Part shown: positions 47,242 through 55,619 of the stretch, one piece after another
Numbering within the stretch: position 1 is the stretch's first letter
Layout: each line of letters begins with the position of its first letter
Assembly: GCA_965219855.1 (NCBI GenBank)
Contig: CBDCOR010000006.1
Span: 124,001 to 188,000 of the forward strand
Source: CAUZIZ01 sp965219855
GTDB lineage: Bacteria; Acidobacteriota; UBA6911; RPQK01; JAJDTT01
Reading direction: 5' to 3'
DNA length: 64,000 nt
Position numbers and translations under genes: made by a program
The notes under the pieces: generated by a model
Database searches by the model: none
The model's input: the letters and a program-made list of their open reading frames with translations, nothing else
Told to the model about the DNA's origin: nothing

Positions 47242-48877
47242 TCAAAATTCAGTGGGAATGACTTTGAAGCTGACCCTCTCCCTGACGTCTCGCTGTTGGA
47301 TCTTATCCTGAACCCTCAGCAGCAGGGTATAGTCGCCAGTTTCGATGGCGTCTAATGGAAACACCAAGGCGGCGGCAACCCGGTCGCTAAAGCGTGAGAT
47401 GAGATGCGTAGCAGGTCCATTGATGAGCTCTTCGCCGTTGGAATTCACTATGGTCTCCGAAATGTCCAGATCGGCTACATCGCGGCTTTGGTCGACGTCG
47501 AAGCTGTAGACCTCGAAGTAGACCAAGCCGCTCCCCCGAATGAAATTGACTGTCATGCGCCGGATAGACTTTCCAGCCCAATACCGTCACGAAGGGGTTG
47601 GGTAGGGTTTCCTCTTTTGCCGGCACCATCGTATCGGAAAGCACCAGGGACGAGAGAGAGAGCCCCACGGGTACTACCATCGGAAGATTCAGCCGTTGCT
47701 GGAGATGCCCGATCTTCTTGCTTCCCACGTCCTTGGCAATCAAATCGAGTTTGTAGATACCGGGAGGTAGGGGAAGAATCTTCTGGAAGGATTTCTGTCC
47801 CTTGGGCTCTACGCTGGAATCTCCCCGATCGTCGTAGATAATCTCCTCGAACTCATTGATCGTCCTGCCTCCCATGCTTTTCACCGAACCGTACAGATTC
47901 ACCGTGGCCCTGGCGGTACCGCCGGTGGCGGGAGTCTCATACGTGAGTTCGTTCAAAGGGAGGAAAACGGTGATGGGAACCAGGAAAGATTCTTGGTTCA
48001 GTCGAGTATGAGAGTTGACCGCAAAGAAGGGCAGCTCGTTGTAGGTGATATTGGTGGTGACGGCTGACTTGAGATCCAGGAACTGGATCCGAGGCGCCTG
48101 TTGGAGTCGGAAAAACCGCTCCAACCTGAGAAACGGGTTTTCCCCTTGCTTGTGAACGGCATCAAACTCGCCGCCGACCGACCGCATCGGGTCCATGGCT
48201 CGGATCCGTCCGGCCCGGGTGTCAAGGCCCATCCGCTCGAACAGGGTAAGACCTGCCCCATCCATCATCAGGAGAGCATCCTTTTCCTCGGGTCGCAGGG
48301 CCAATCGATACTCTCCGGTCATCGTCTTGTCGACGAACTCTATCTCGATTCCGCTGCCGATATCCTCGATGTGGTTGTAGAACCACACCTCCATGGGATA
48401 CACCTGCGTGGTGCCGCCCCCTTCGTCGATCTCCCGGTAGTAGGTTTGCCCAGCTCCATAGCGATCCAGTGAAGTGGGTGGCCCAAGTGCGATGTAGATC
48501 CGGCCCCGGTCCGTCTTCCATCCCGGGATGCCGGCATTGCGATACCGTTCGTTGGCGTAGGCGATGCGCCGGTAGTGCTCGGTCTTGAACTCGTTGAAAC
48601 CATTCCTGGGATCCGGGTCGCGGCGGAACCAGAACTGCTCGATGAAGTTTTCCTTTTCCTCGAGGTTGCTCAACTTGGAAAAGACGGCTTTCTCTTCGGG
48701 ACTAATAATGTAGGCCACATCTTCGTTCAACCATTTGGAGAAGGGATCCACCTTCTCCTCGGCCCTCTGAGTCTGATCTACCTTCCGAGTCTGACCGGGT
48801 GAGGCTGAAGCAAACGTCACCGAAGCAACAAGAACCAGGCAAATTGGCAGCAGGCGATTTAATCTGTTCACAACCAA
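47242..48877 (-). pseudogene. GWxTD-domain protein with a C-terminal frameshift
   Basis: Acidobacteria-type secreted protein of unknown function. The signal is LLPICLVLVASVTFASA. The GWxTD motif (GIPGWKTDRGRIYIALG) follows, preceded by FIEQFWFRRDPDPRNGF, both diagnostic. The reading frame is correct to about 47530 (SQFHSGERL), then drifts. The neighbouring frame supplies the true end from VYFEVYSFDVDQSRD to the stop at 47242 (VSFKVIPTEF). The total of 1,636 nt is one over a multiple of three. Up to the frameshift the protein would lose only the last ~95 residues, so a truncated product is possible. Confidence 0.87.
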
Positions 48878-48946
48878 AAAAACGCTTTCTAACAGTGTAT
48901 CTCCTGAGCCCGGTGCACGACAACCTTTGCAGGACTCAGATCCAAC

Positions 48947-49092
48947 TAAGCTGAAACTTCATTGGGATCGTCGCACGTCGGAACGTCCGAACGTCGCACG
49001 TCTCTTGCCACTGGACAGTGTGGCGAGAGGCTTCAAGTTTCTTTCTCGAATGGGGCAGCCCGGCTGGGGCGCGACCAAGCTGAAACTTCATT
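48947..49092. repeat. Repeat family 2 copies adjoining hairpin repeat f
   Basis: First unit 48949-49030 (AAGCTGAAACTTCATTGG, then a middle of CGTCGNACGTC-type repeats) is the inverted relative of about 27415-27497. The second runs about 49028-49092 (CAAGTTTCTTTCTCGAATGG to AAGCTGAAACTTCATTGG). Together with 49101-49240 they fill the space between the GWxTD gene and the symporter. Confidence 0.7.
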
Positions 49093-49100
49093 GGGCGGAC

Positions 49101-49176
49101 GTAGCTTTGGGCTCCAGGCCGAAGTCTTCTTCCTTCGAGCCTTTGACTCGGACGGCGGCCTGGAGGCCACCGCTAC
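49101..49176. repeat. Hairpin repeat (family 1), copy f
   Basis: GTAGCTTTGGGCTCCAGGCC to GGCCTGGAGGCCACCGCTAC, with an inner stem around CGAGCC..GGCTCG-like bases (slightly degraded). Downstream of the symporter gene on its strand. Confidence 0.9.
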
Positions 49177-49188
49177 GTCCCTCGACTG

Positions 49189-49240
49189 AAGTTTCTTTCA
49201 GGTACGATCCGGCGCAGCCGGGGACTTCACTTCACCCCAG
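49189..49240. repeat. Repeat family 2 copy overlapping the symporter 3' end
   Basis: TGAAGTTTCTTTCAGGTACG then a CCGGCGCAGCCGG inner stem, the same unit as 52205-52267. The stop codon used by the present symporter frame (49198) falls inside it. Confidence 0.75.
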
Positions 49241-50901
49241 CTATGCTTCCTCCTGCAATTGGTAGAGCGACTTCCACAATTCGGAGTACGAAGGAATGAG
49301 CGGGGTCGGGCCATGACCTGCTTCCACAACCACCGCGTCTGTTCCTCCGGAGCCGGGATCCCCAGCAGACGCTCGACCCGGCTCTGAGCAGTGCTGACGG
49401 CGGCACATACGACCACCGTCGTGAAGAATCCCATCGTCGACACCCAGCCATATCCAAGCGGCTCCTTCCAGAAGCCAATGTCATGACCGAATCCCCACAG
49501 AAATATCATTAGCACACCACTGATCGCGCCCAGCGCGACACCCAGGCTACGGGCTCGGCGCGAGAACATGCCCAGCAGAAAGATCGGAATCATGACCCCA
49601 GAGAAACAGGACACAATCTTGTTGGCCAACGGAAACAGCGGGCCCAGGTCCTTGATGAAGCAAGCCAGGGTGGTCACTGCGACCCCGAATGCCAAGGCAC
49701 AAAAACGAGTCAAGAGTACGTGCTGTTTCTGGACTTCCGCGTCTGGGTCTTCTGTCACGTCGACCCGACGCAGCCACAGCCTCTGATAGAAATTGGCATA
49801 GATCACTGAGGTTGAGGCGCTGATACCGGCGCTGACGCTGGATTGGGCGGCTGAATAGATGGCCACCAGGATCAGGCCCTTGATCACCGGGGGCAATTGG
49901 GTGCCGATGAAGTAGGGGAAGTAGTACTCGTACTGGGTCTGCTGAGGAAGGGGATGGTGCTGAAAATAGGCCAATAGCGACATGCTCAGGATCATGAACA
50001 GGGTCACGTAAGAGAGGTAGGCCAGGGCATTGGTCAGGAAGCCTTTCTTACAGTCCGCGAGAGAGCGGGCCGAAAGGTAGCGCTGGATCATCACCTGGTC
50101 CGATCCGTAATTGTTCAGCTGGCCCAGGAAAGTGGCGACGACGATGGTCCAAAAGGTGATGGGGAAATGGAAATAGAGACTGACCTTTTCCCACACGCTG
50201 CCGGCGGAATCCCAGCCTGGTATGCGTGCGCTGAAGTAGATCAGATCGGCATCCCGGGTAGCGCTCCACACTCCCGCCAGGCCTCCCGGGATCTGACCTA
50301 ATAGCAGGGCAATCGCCAGGATGATCCCGGTAAACATGATTAGCGCCTGCACCACGTCGGTCCATACTACGGCCCGCACCCCTCCCAGCGTGGTATAGGT
50401 CGTGGTGATGATTCCCAGGGCGACGACGGTCTCGATCAGCGGCAGCCCCATCACCACGTTGAGCACGTAGGCAGGCAGATAGAGGGTAAAGCCCATCCAG
50501 CAGATCCGCCAGAGGATGAAGATCAGACTGGCCGTCAGACGGACGCCCAAATGAAATCGGTACTCCAGATACTCGTAACAGTTGTAGATCCGCAGCCGTT
50601 GGTAGAAGGGAATGAAGAACCTAAAGACGATGGGAAAGGCTACGACGATGGAGATCATCGCAGCCGAAAGGATCAGACCCCACTGAAGGTATGACGCCGG
50701 GCCGACCACGTAATCCATGGCACTGTTGAGCGAGGAGAGCAGAGACAGGCCAATGGCAAACCATCCCACGCTGCGGCTGGCCAACAAGAACTCCGAGGTG
50801 CTCTTCTGCCGCCGCATGAAATAGAGGCCCATGGCGAGCATCGCCGACAGGTAGGCGACGATCACAGCGATGTCGATCCAGTGTAGGGAGGGTTCAAGCA
50901 C
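49198..50901 (-). CDS. Sodium:solute symporter family protein with a C-terminal frameshift
   Basis: Inner-membrane sodium-coupled transporter, about 13 helices. Start ATG 50901 (MLEPSLHWIDIAVIVAYLSA). Family marks are SEFLLASRSVGWFAIGLSLL, TYTTLGGVRAVVWTDVVQAL, LNNYGSDQVMIQRYLSA and YSAAQSSVSAGISAST. The first ~525 residues look normal. Near 49300-49315 the frame slips: the neighbouring frame encodes IPSYSELWKSLYQLQEEA and a stop at 49241, the expected cytoplasmic tail. The current frame instead reads into repeat family 2 and stops at 49198, so the tail is replaced by about 35 unrelated residues. Transport function may survive. The substrate is unknown. Confidence 0.85.
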   Translation of the reverse strand: MLEPSLHWIDIAVIVAYLSAMLAMGLYFMRRQKSTSEFLLASRSVGWFAIGLSLLSSLNSAMDYVVGPASYLQWGLILSAAMISIVVAFPIVFRFFIPFYQRLRIYNCYEYLEYRFHLGVRLTASLIFILWRICWMGFTLYLPAYVLNVVMGLPLIETVVALGIITTTYTTLGGVRAVVWTDVVQALIMFTGIILAIALLLGQIPGGLAGVWSATRDADLIYFSARIPGWDSAGSVWEKVSLYFHFPITFWTIVVATFLGQLNNYGSDQVMIQRYLSARSLADCKKGFLTNALAYLSYVTLFMILSMSLLAYFQHHPLPQQTQYEYYFPYFIGTQLPPVIKGLILVAIYSAAQSSVSAGISASTSVIYANFYQRLWLRRVDVTEDPDAEVQKQHVLLTRFCALAFGVAVTTLACFIKDLGPLFPLANKIVSCFSGVMIPIFLLGMFSRRARSLGVALGAISGVLMIFLWGFGHDIGFWKEPLGYGWVSTMGFFTTVVVCAAVSTAQSRVERLLGIPAPEEQTRWLWKQVMARPRSFLRTPNCGSRSTNCRRKHSWGEVKSPAAPDRT

Positions 50902-51122
50902 GGATTCTTACCCGCAGTGACTGCTGTGTTGGGAGATCAGTCCTACTACGCCTTCGACTGGGAGAACCGGAGTATGATTCGGAGGAACTCGGTTTGCAAG
51001 GAGCCCTTCTCGCTGTCCTCATGTAAGATGATGATTCGCCGTGTGCTCCGGACCTTTGAACCGTCTCGGCCAGAAACCCGGAGCCTCAGGGTCTGGAACA
51101 GGACAGGTTCAAGGAGTAGATA

Positions 51123-52097
51123 ATGCGTGATCGGACTCTGGGACGAACCGGACTCAAGGTCTCGCTACTGGGACTCGGCACCGGTGGCCCCAGCAACCTG
51201 GGGCAGCCGGCCAACATGCCTCGTAGCGCTCAGGCTGCGCTGATCCACCGCTGTTTCGACCTGGGCATCAACCTGTTCGATACCGCCAGCGCCTACGGGC
51301 AGAGCGAAGAGATCCTGGGATTTGCCCTGGATGGGATTCCGCGAGATCGTTATATTCTCTCCACCAAGTGGGCCCATGCCCCGGCCTGGTCCCAATCGGG
51401 CGGGGGCGACGCGGACGGCACCATCGAAACCGATCCCCAGGCACTGGTCCGCTCGGTCGAAAACAGCCTCCGTCTGTTGTCCACCGATTATCTGGACATC
51501 CTGTTGCTGCACGGGCTTCGAACCGATCAATACGACGAAGTCGTGCGGCGTTTTTCGACGGAGCTGAGGCGCTTGCAGCAAGCGGGCAAGGTACGTTTCA
51601 TCGGTTTCAGCGAACGGTTCATCGCCGACCCTCGTCACCAGACGGCGATACACGGGCTGCGGAATCATCCCGACCTCTGGGATGTGATGATGCTCAAGTA
51701 CGGCATCTTGAACCAGTACGCCTCCAAGGAAGCCCTGCCGTTGGCGCAGCAGCAGGGGGTGGGGGTCCTGAACATGGCAGCTGTCCGAATCAAGCTTCCT
51801 CGTCCGGACCAGCTCGAGGCGTTGATCCAAGACTGGAAACAGCGCGGCCTGGTTCCTGAAGACAGCCTTCCGAGACGGGATCCGCTGGGATGGCTGGTCC
51901 ACGACCTTATCCAATCGGTGATCGACGCCGGCTACAGGTTTGCGGCGGATCACCCGGCCGTAGGCTCGGTCCTGACAGGTACCGCCAATCCGGCTCACCT
52001 CGAACAAAACGCAGCCTCGATCGAAGGTCCATCCCTACCCTCGTCGGACAAGGCGAGACTGATGGAGCTTTTTGGCGAAATTGCCGAGTACGCCTAG
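51123..52097 (+). CDS. Aldo/keto reductase
   Basis: 324-residue oxidoreductase of the aldo/keto reductase superfamily. Start ATG 51123 with AAGGAGT eight to nine bases upstream. Catalytic tetrad: Asp and Tyr in LFDTASAYGQSEE, Lys in ILSTKWAH, His in ILLLHGLR. The C-terminal SVLTGTANPAHLEQN segment replaces the usual cofactor clamp. Frame intact. Hairpin repeat g lies 21 bp after the stop. The 221 bp before the gene (50902-51122) show nothing recognisable apart from the ribosome site. Confidence 0.92.
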   Translation: MRDRTLGRTGLKVSLLGLGTGGPSNLGQPANMPRSAQAALIHRCFDLGINLFDTASAYGQSEEILGFALDGIPRDRYILSTKWAHAPAWSQSGGGDADGTIETDPQALVRSVENSLRLLSTDYLDILLLHGLRTDQYDEVVRRFSTELRRLQQAGKVRFIGFSERFIADPRHQTAIHGLRNHPDLWDVMMLKYGILNQYASKEALPLAQQQGVGVLNMAAVRIKLPRPDQLEALIQDWKQRGLVPEDSLPRRDPLGWLVHDLIQSVIDAGYRFAADHPAVGSVLTGTANPAHLEQNAASIEGPSLPSSDKARLMELFGEIAEYA

Positions 52098-52118
52098 GGT
52101 GAAACTTCATTGGCGAAT

Positions 52119-52194
52119 GTAGCTTTGGCCTCCAGGCCGAAGTCTTATTCTTCCGAGCCTTTGGCTCGGACGGCGGCCTGGAGGCCACCGCTAC
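52119..52194. repeat. Hairpin repeat (family 1), copy g
   Basis: Cleanest copy: GTAGCTTTGGCCTCCAGGCC, inner stem CCGAGCCTTTGGCTCGG, then GGCCTGGAGGCCACCGCTAC. The outer stem is GTAGC/GCTAC, a 3x3 internal loop and about 13 further pairs. Confidence 0.93.
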
Positions 52195-52204
52195 GTCCCT
52201 CGAC

Positions 52205-52267
52205 TGAAGTTTCTTTCAGGTACGATCCGGCGCAGCCGGTGGCGCTGCTAAGCTGAAACTTCATTGG
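52205..52267. repeat. Repeat family 2, best-preserved copy
   Basis: Bounded by TGAAGTTTC and GAAACTTCA (inverted ends), with CCGGCGCAGCCGG in the middle. The stretch 52268-52441 has no recognisable gene and leads into the IS1634-family element. Confidence 0.8.
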
Positions 52268-52441
52268 AAAGCTTCCGAACTTCGGCGTTCGTATTGTTCG
52301 GTGTTTTACGGTTTGAGATTTGGGCTTTTCTGCTTCCCGAGAAGGCAACCGCTAAACCTAAGTTACCTCGTAGAAAAGTGATGTAACCTATTGTTAAGAT
52401 TGGGGTAATGCTACAAATCAGCTGCGTCGGTACTGGGTACA

Positions 52442-54194
52442 TTATAGACGAACGCCGAGGAGATCCAGGGCTCGCTGCTGAAGCGATGTGGGACGGGTGA
52501 TTTTGTCGAAGGCTGCTGAGCCGGGCAACTGCGGCTGAATCCGGTTTTTGGAGATCGTGGCCAAATCGCTGAGCAAGGTCTGAAAGCTGTGCACGGGCCC
52601 ACCCTCAACGGTGCGCTTGCGGTGAGCCTTGCGGAGGGCCTGAGGAGAGCGCTGAGAGGGTGCCACCACCGAATCGCGAAGCTGCCTCCCCGCCTCGGGA
52701 TCCTCGTCGTCGAACAGGATCGGAGCTAACTTCTGTCGCATGTGCCACTCGACGTAGTAGGCAAGCATGCACAGAAAGACGTGAGCGCGGACCCGATCCT
52801 CCAGATGGTGGTAAATGGGTCGGACCTTCAGATCGACACTCTTACAGCTGCGGAAGGCCCGTTCGGCGACGGACAACCCCTTGTAGGCAGCCACCGTTTG
52901 TTCGGCATCCATTTGCTCGCGGGCCAGGTTGGTGCGAATCACATAGATCCCGTCCAGTGCCGCCTCCTGCTCGATGCGCTCCTGCCGGCGCTGGTAGGAG
53001 AAGGACTCCTCGCCGATCTCCAGGACAAAATGCTTGCCCACTTTGTAGCGGTTGAGGACTTTGCCCACCCGCAGGGCAATCCGATCCTTGCCCTTGAAGC
53101 GACGCTTCGGACGTTGCGTTGCCTGGACAATCTTCTCCAACTCCAGCTCGGTCGCCTGGAGCAGTTGCTGGCGATTGCGGGCCCGTTCCTCCGCTAAGAG
53201 GGGATTACGGCAGACAATGAGCCGTTCCCCGGGGTAGTCCGGGCTCTGGATCTCGGCCAGGTCGCGTTGATCAAACAGGGACAGCTGCAGCGGACCGGAT
53301 TGAAACAGTTTGCGGATCTGAGGGCCTCGCAGGGCCGTGATCCAGCCCATGCCGGGCAGCGGCTTGAGCTCCTCCCGAATGCGGGCTTCCGTCAGCATTC
53401 CTCGATCGGCGACCACCACCACCGAGCGCAACCCGAAGCGTTGGCGCAGTTTTTGGATTTGGCTGGTCACTGTTGTGGGGTCCGCTCGGTTGCCTTCGAA
53501 GACCTCGACCGCGACGGGGCAGCCTTTCGCACAGCAGGCCGAAGACGATCTGCAGCGTACCCCCTTTGCCGTCTCGGGAATACCCCCGCTGGGCCAACGG
53601 GCAACTCCTCCCTTCGAAGTAGGTCGAGGTGACGTCGTAGATCACGAGGCAACCGTCCTGCAGGCGCTGAGCCGTCAGCTGGTTTTCAATCTTTGGTTGT
53701 CGAACGAGCAGCCAGTCCAAGGCGCCGTACAGATCATCGGCCGTCGCGGCCTCCACCTGTAAGAGCTCGCCCAAGCTGCTGGACAGGGTCTGGGGATCCC
53801 ATCCGCGTGCGGTGGCCAGCTTGGAGCGGGGCTCCAGGATGCGCGCCACGATCAGGGCCACTACCAGGCGGCGCTGCAGGCTGTTGCGAGTGGCCAGTAA
53901 GCGCTCCAAACCGAGGCGGCGCAGGGTACCCAAGACGGCCGCCACATGACCATGGGGGCGAGTGCGCTGGACCTGGAAGGCTTGGCTCAAGTCGGAGATG
54001 ACGGAGCCTCCCTTCAAGAGGCTGCGCAGGCCTTCGACGATCTCCGCGGGCCACTTGCTGAGGTTAGCCAGAGTGCGCTTGCGCACCTTGCCGGCTTGCC
54101 GGTAGGACTCGCGCAGGAGAATGGCCGGGGGCGAGTTGCGGTTGGGAACGGATTCGATGTACATGGGCACTATAATATCACATACTACCGACAA
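52442..54194 (-). mobile_element. IS1634-family transposase gene, frameshifted
   Basis: DDE transposase of the IS1634 family. The start region is at 54194 (MYIESVPNRNSPPAILLRES from an inner start). Asp in IYDVTSTYFEG is in the first frame. The frame changes near 53521-53531 (GLLC then KGCPVAVEVFEGN in the neighbouring frame). The second part has Asp in VVVADRGML and Glu in GLSVAERAFR and ends at 52442. Similar segments, GTCGGTACTGGGTACATTATAG on the left and GTCGGTAGTATG..ATTATAG inverted on the right, may be subterminal repeats. The exact ends were not resolved (perhaps 52378-54226). The break needs a +1 shift or an indel; the site is not a usual slippery sequence. Confidence 0.87.
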
Positions 54195-54385
54195 TAAAGG
54201 ACACTAAACCAACTATTACATGGGTACAGATTGTCGAACACAAAAAGACCCTTACCTGATGATCCACAATGGCTTACAGGTTGTTTTTCAGCTAGTTTTC
54301 AGGGTAACTTCGGGCTAAAGGCTAAACCGCTGAATATCGAACAGGCGAATTTCGAAGGCCGGATCGGGCGACGCTGGCCTCTGGG

Positions 54386-54640
54386 TAGCCAAAGTTTCTT
54401 TCTCGAATGGGGCCAGCTCCGCTGGGGGCCCCACTCACCTGAAATTTCATTTGTAGATTCGGATGAAGTTCCTCTGCTCAGCTCGTCAGAGTGGCGAATT
54501 GAGCTCGCATGCACCCCACGAAAGTGATCGTGCTGCCTGTAGACAGGCGTGAGGCGGCCTTGAGGCCACCGCTACGCCCGGACTCGAAGTTTCTTTCTCG
54601 AATGGGGCAGCCCGGCTGGGGAGCTACTGACTTGGCACAC
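54386..54640. repeat. Repeat family 2 copies flanking a partial hairpin repeat
   Basis: Family 2 units at about 54386-54455 (AAAGTTTCTTTCTCGAATGG to CTGAAATTTCAT) and about 54586-54640 (GAAGTTTCTTTCTCGAATGG). Between them, 54551-54575 is one arm of the family 1 hairpin (GGCCTTGAGGCCACCGCTAC), called copy h. The pattern repeats the family 1 / family 2 pairing at 24.6, 27.2, 49.1 and 52.1 kb. Confidence 0.7.
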
Positions 54641-54642
54641 GC

Positions 54643-54678
54643 CTGGATCCGCTGGATTCGCTGGATTCACTGGATTCA
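54643..54678. repeat. 9-bp tandem repeat, four units
   Basis: CTGGATTCR four times (CTGGATCCG, CTGGATTCG, CTGGATTCA, CTGGATTCA). Non-coding position; no other feature in 54641-54900. Confidence 0.85.
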
Positions 54679-54918
54679 TCGGCCTCTTGACCGGTCGAAA
54701 GCGGTTTGCCAGTGTCTTTTGAAGAAGCGGCTTAGAAGACCTTCTCGTCCTACTGCTCACTACACTGCTGCATTCGCCGGCCTGCACGCCCCCCGAGCCA
54801 GGGGGGACGACCGCATCCTCGAGTCATAACATTGCTGTTCGAACCAACGTCCCCTGGCAGTGCACGGGGATTCGGGTAGACTCCGGTGAGAGGATCGCGT
54901 TAGCGGCCTCGGGAGAAT

Positions 54919-55071
54919 ATGTCTTCCACTCAGCAGGATACGCCTGCGGCCCTGAAGGGATCCCCGACGCCAAGACTGGTCACGGGCGGAGCAGGCTACA
55001 TCGGCAGTCACGTGCTCCCTGCTCGGAGCCGGTTAGATATGACACCCAATTGCCCAGGGCACGCATTCTAA
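54919..55071 (+). pseudogene. galE: N-terminal fragment of a UDP-glucose 4-epimerase-like gene
   Basis: A 50-codon frame (start ATG 54919) carries the NAD-binding signature LVTGGAGYIGSHV of short-chain epimerases, then diverges after ten residues and stops. Real galE proteins continue for about 280 residues. A 17-residue leader rich in polar residues precedes the signature. I infer that only the first exon-sized piece survived a deletion next to the metalloprotease locus. Confidence 0.7.
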
Positions 55072-55186
55072 GCAATTGAACCCTTGGCACACTACTGATG
55101 GAGATGTTAACCTACATAGTCAAGGGTCGCTTTTCTGGGAGATGATTGTTCTTTTGGTTTGACTCGGTTTGACTACATACGTGGCC

Positions 55187-55619
55187 ATGCTCGCTGTACC
55201 ATTGCCTCGCTCGAAAACCCCCAAGTTCTGCCAGCCAAGAAGGAGCGGAACGCTGCGGCGCACTAGAACCGCGCTTGGAGCCGTTTCGTACGTGAGCTGG
55301 GTCTTCGTCTTGGCACTGACGGCCGCCGGCCAGCTCCTGGGCGCTGTGAAGCCCGAAGCATCTGGGCTACGGGAGAAAGAGTTCCGGCATCCGGATCTCA
55401 ACATCGAGGGCTCCTACAAGACGCCAGTGGAATTGCCGGCACAAGCCGCTTCCTAAGCTACGAACGATCTAACCAGCTTGGGTGTACCCTCCGGTCGCGG
55501 GCGACTCGATGTCCGGGGCGGGCGCTGGAGCGCTTTCACCCCCACGACACCCCTTTTCCCCGGCCGCGGCGTCGGCAACGATCTGAGCTGGGAGGGCATG
55601 TCGCTCGAGACACCAGCTA
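55187..55619 (+). pseudogene. 5' part of large secreted metalloprotease gene (interrupted)
   Basis: N-terminal segment of a fungalysin/M36-like protease: signal-type helix (SYVSWVFVLALTAAGQLLG), then a propeptide. An in-frame TAA at 55454-55456 follows ELPAQAAS; the same frame continues as ATNDLTSLGVPSGRGRLDVR. At 55619 the frame meets an insertion sequence. Removing the IS and one target copy joins LETPA to NKRAFEVAAGRV at 57305 in the same frame. The start could be ATG 55187 or a TTG at 55169. Confidence 0.75.

Noticed and set aside
53521..53531. Programmed ribosomal frameshift in the IS1634 transposase
   Set aside because: The required shift is +1 (or -2) at TGCGAAAGG, not a standard -1 slippery heptamer, and no strong downstream structure stands out; an indel is simpler.
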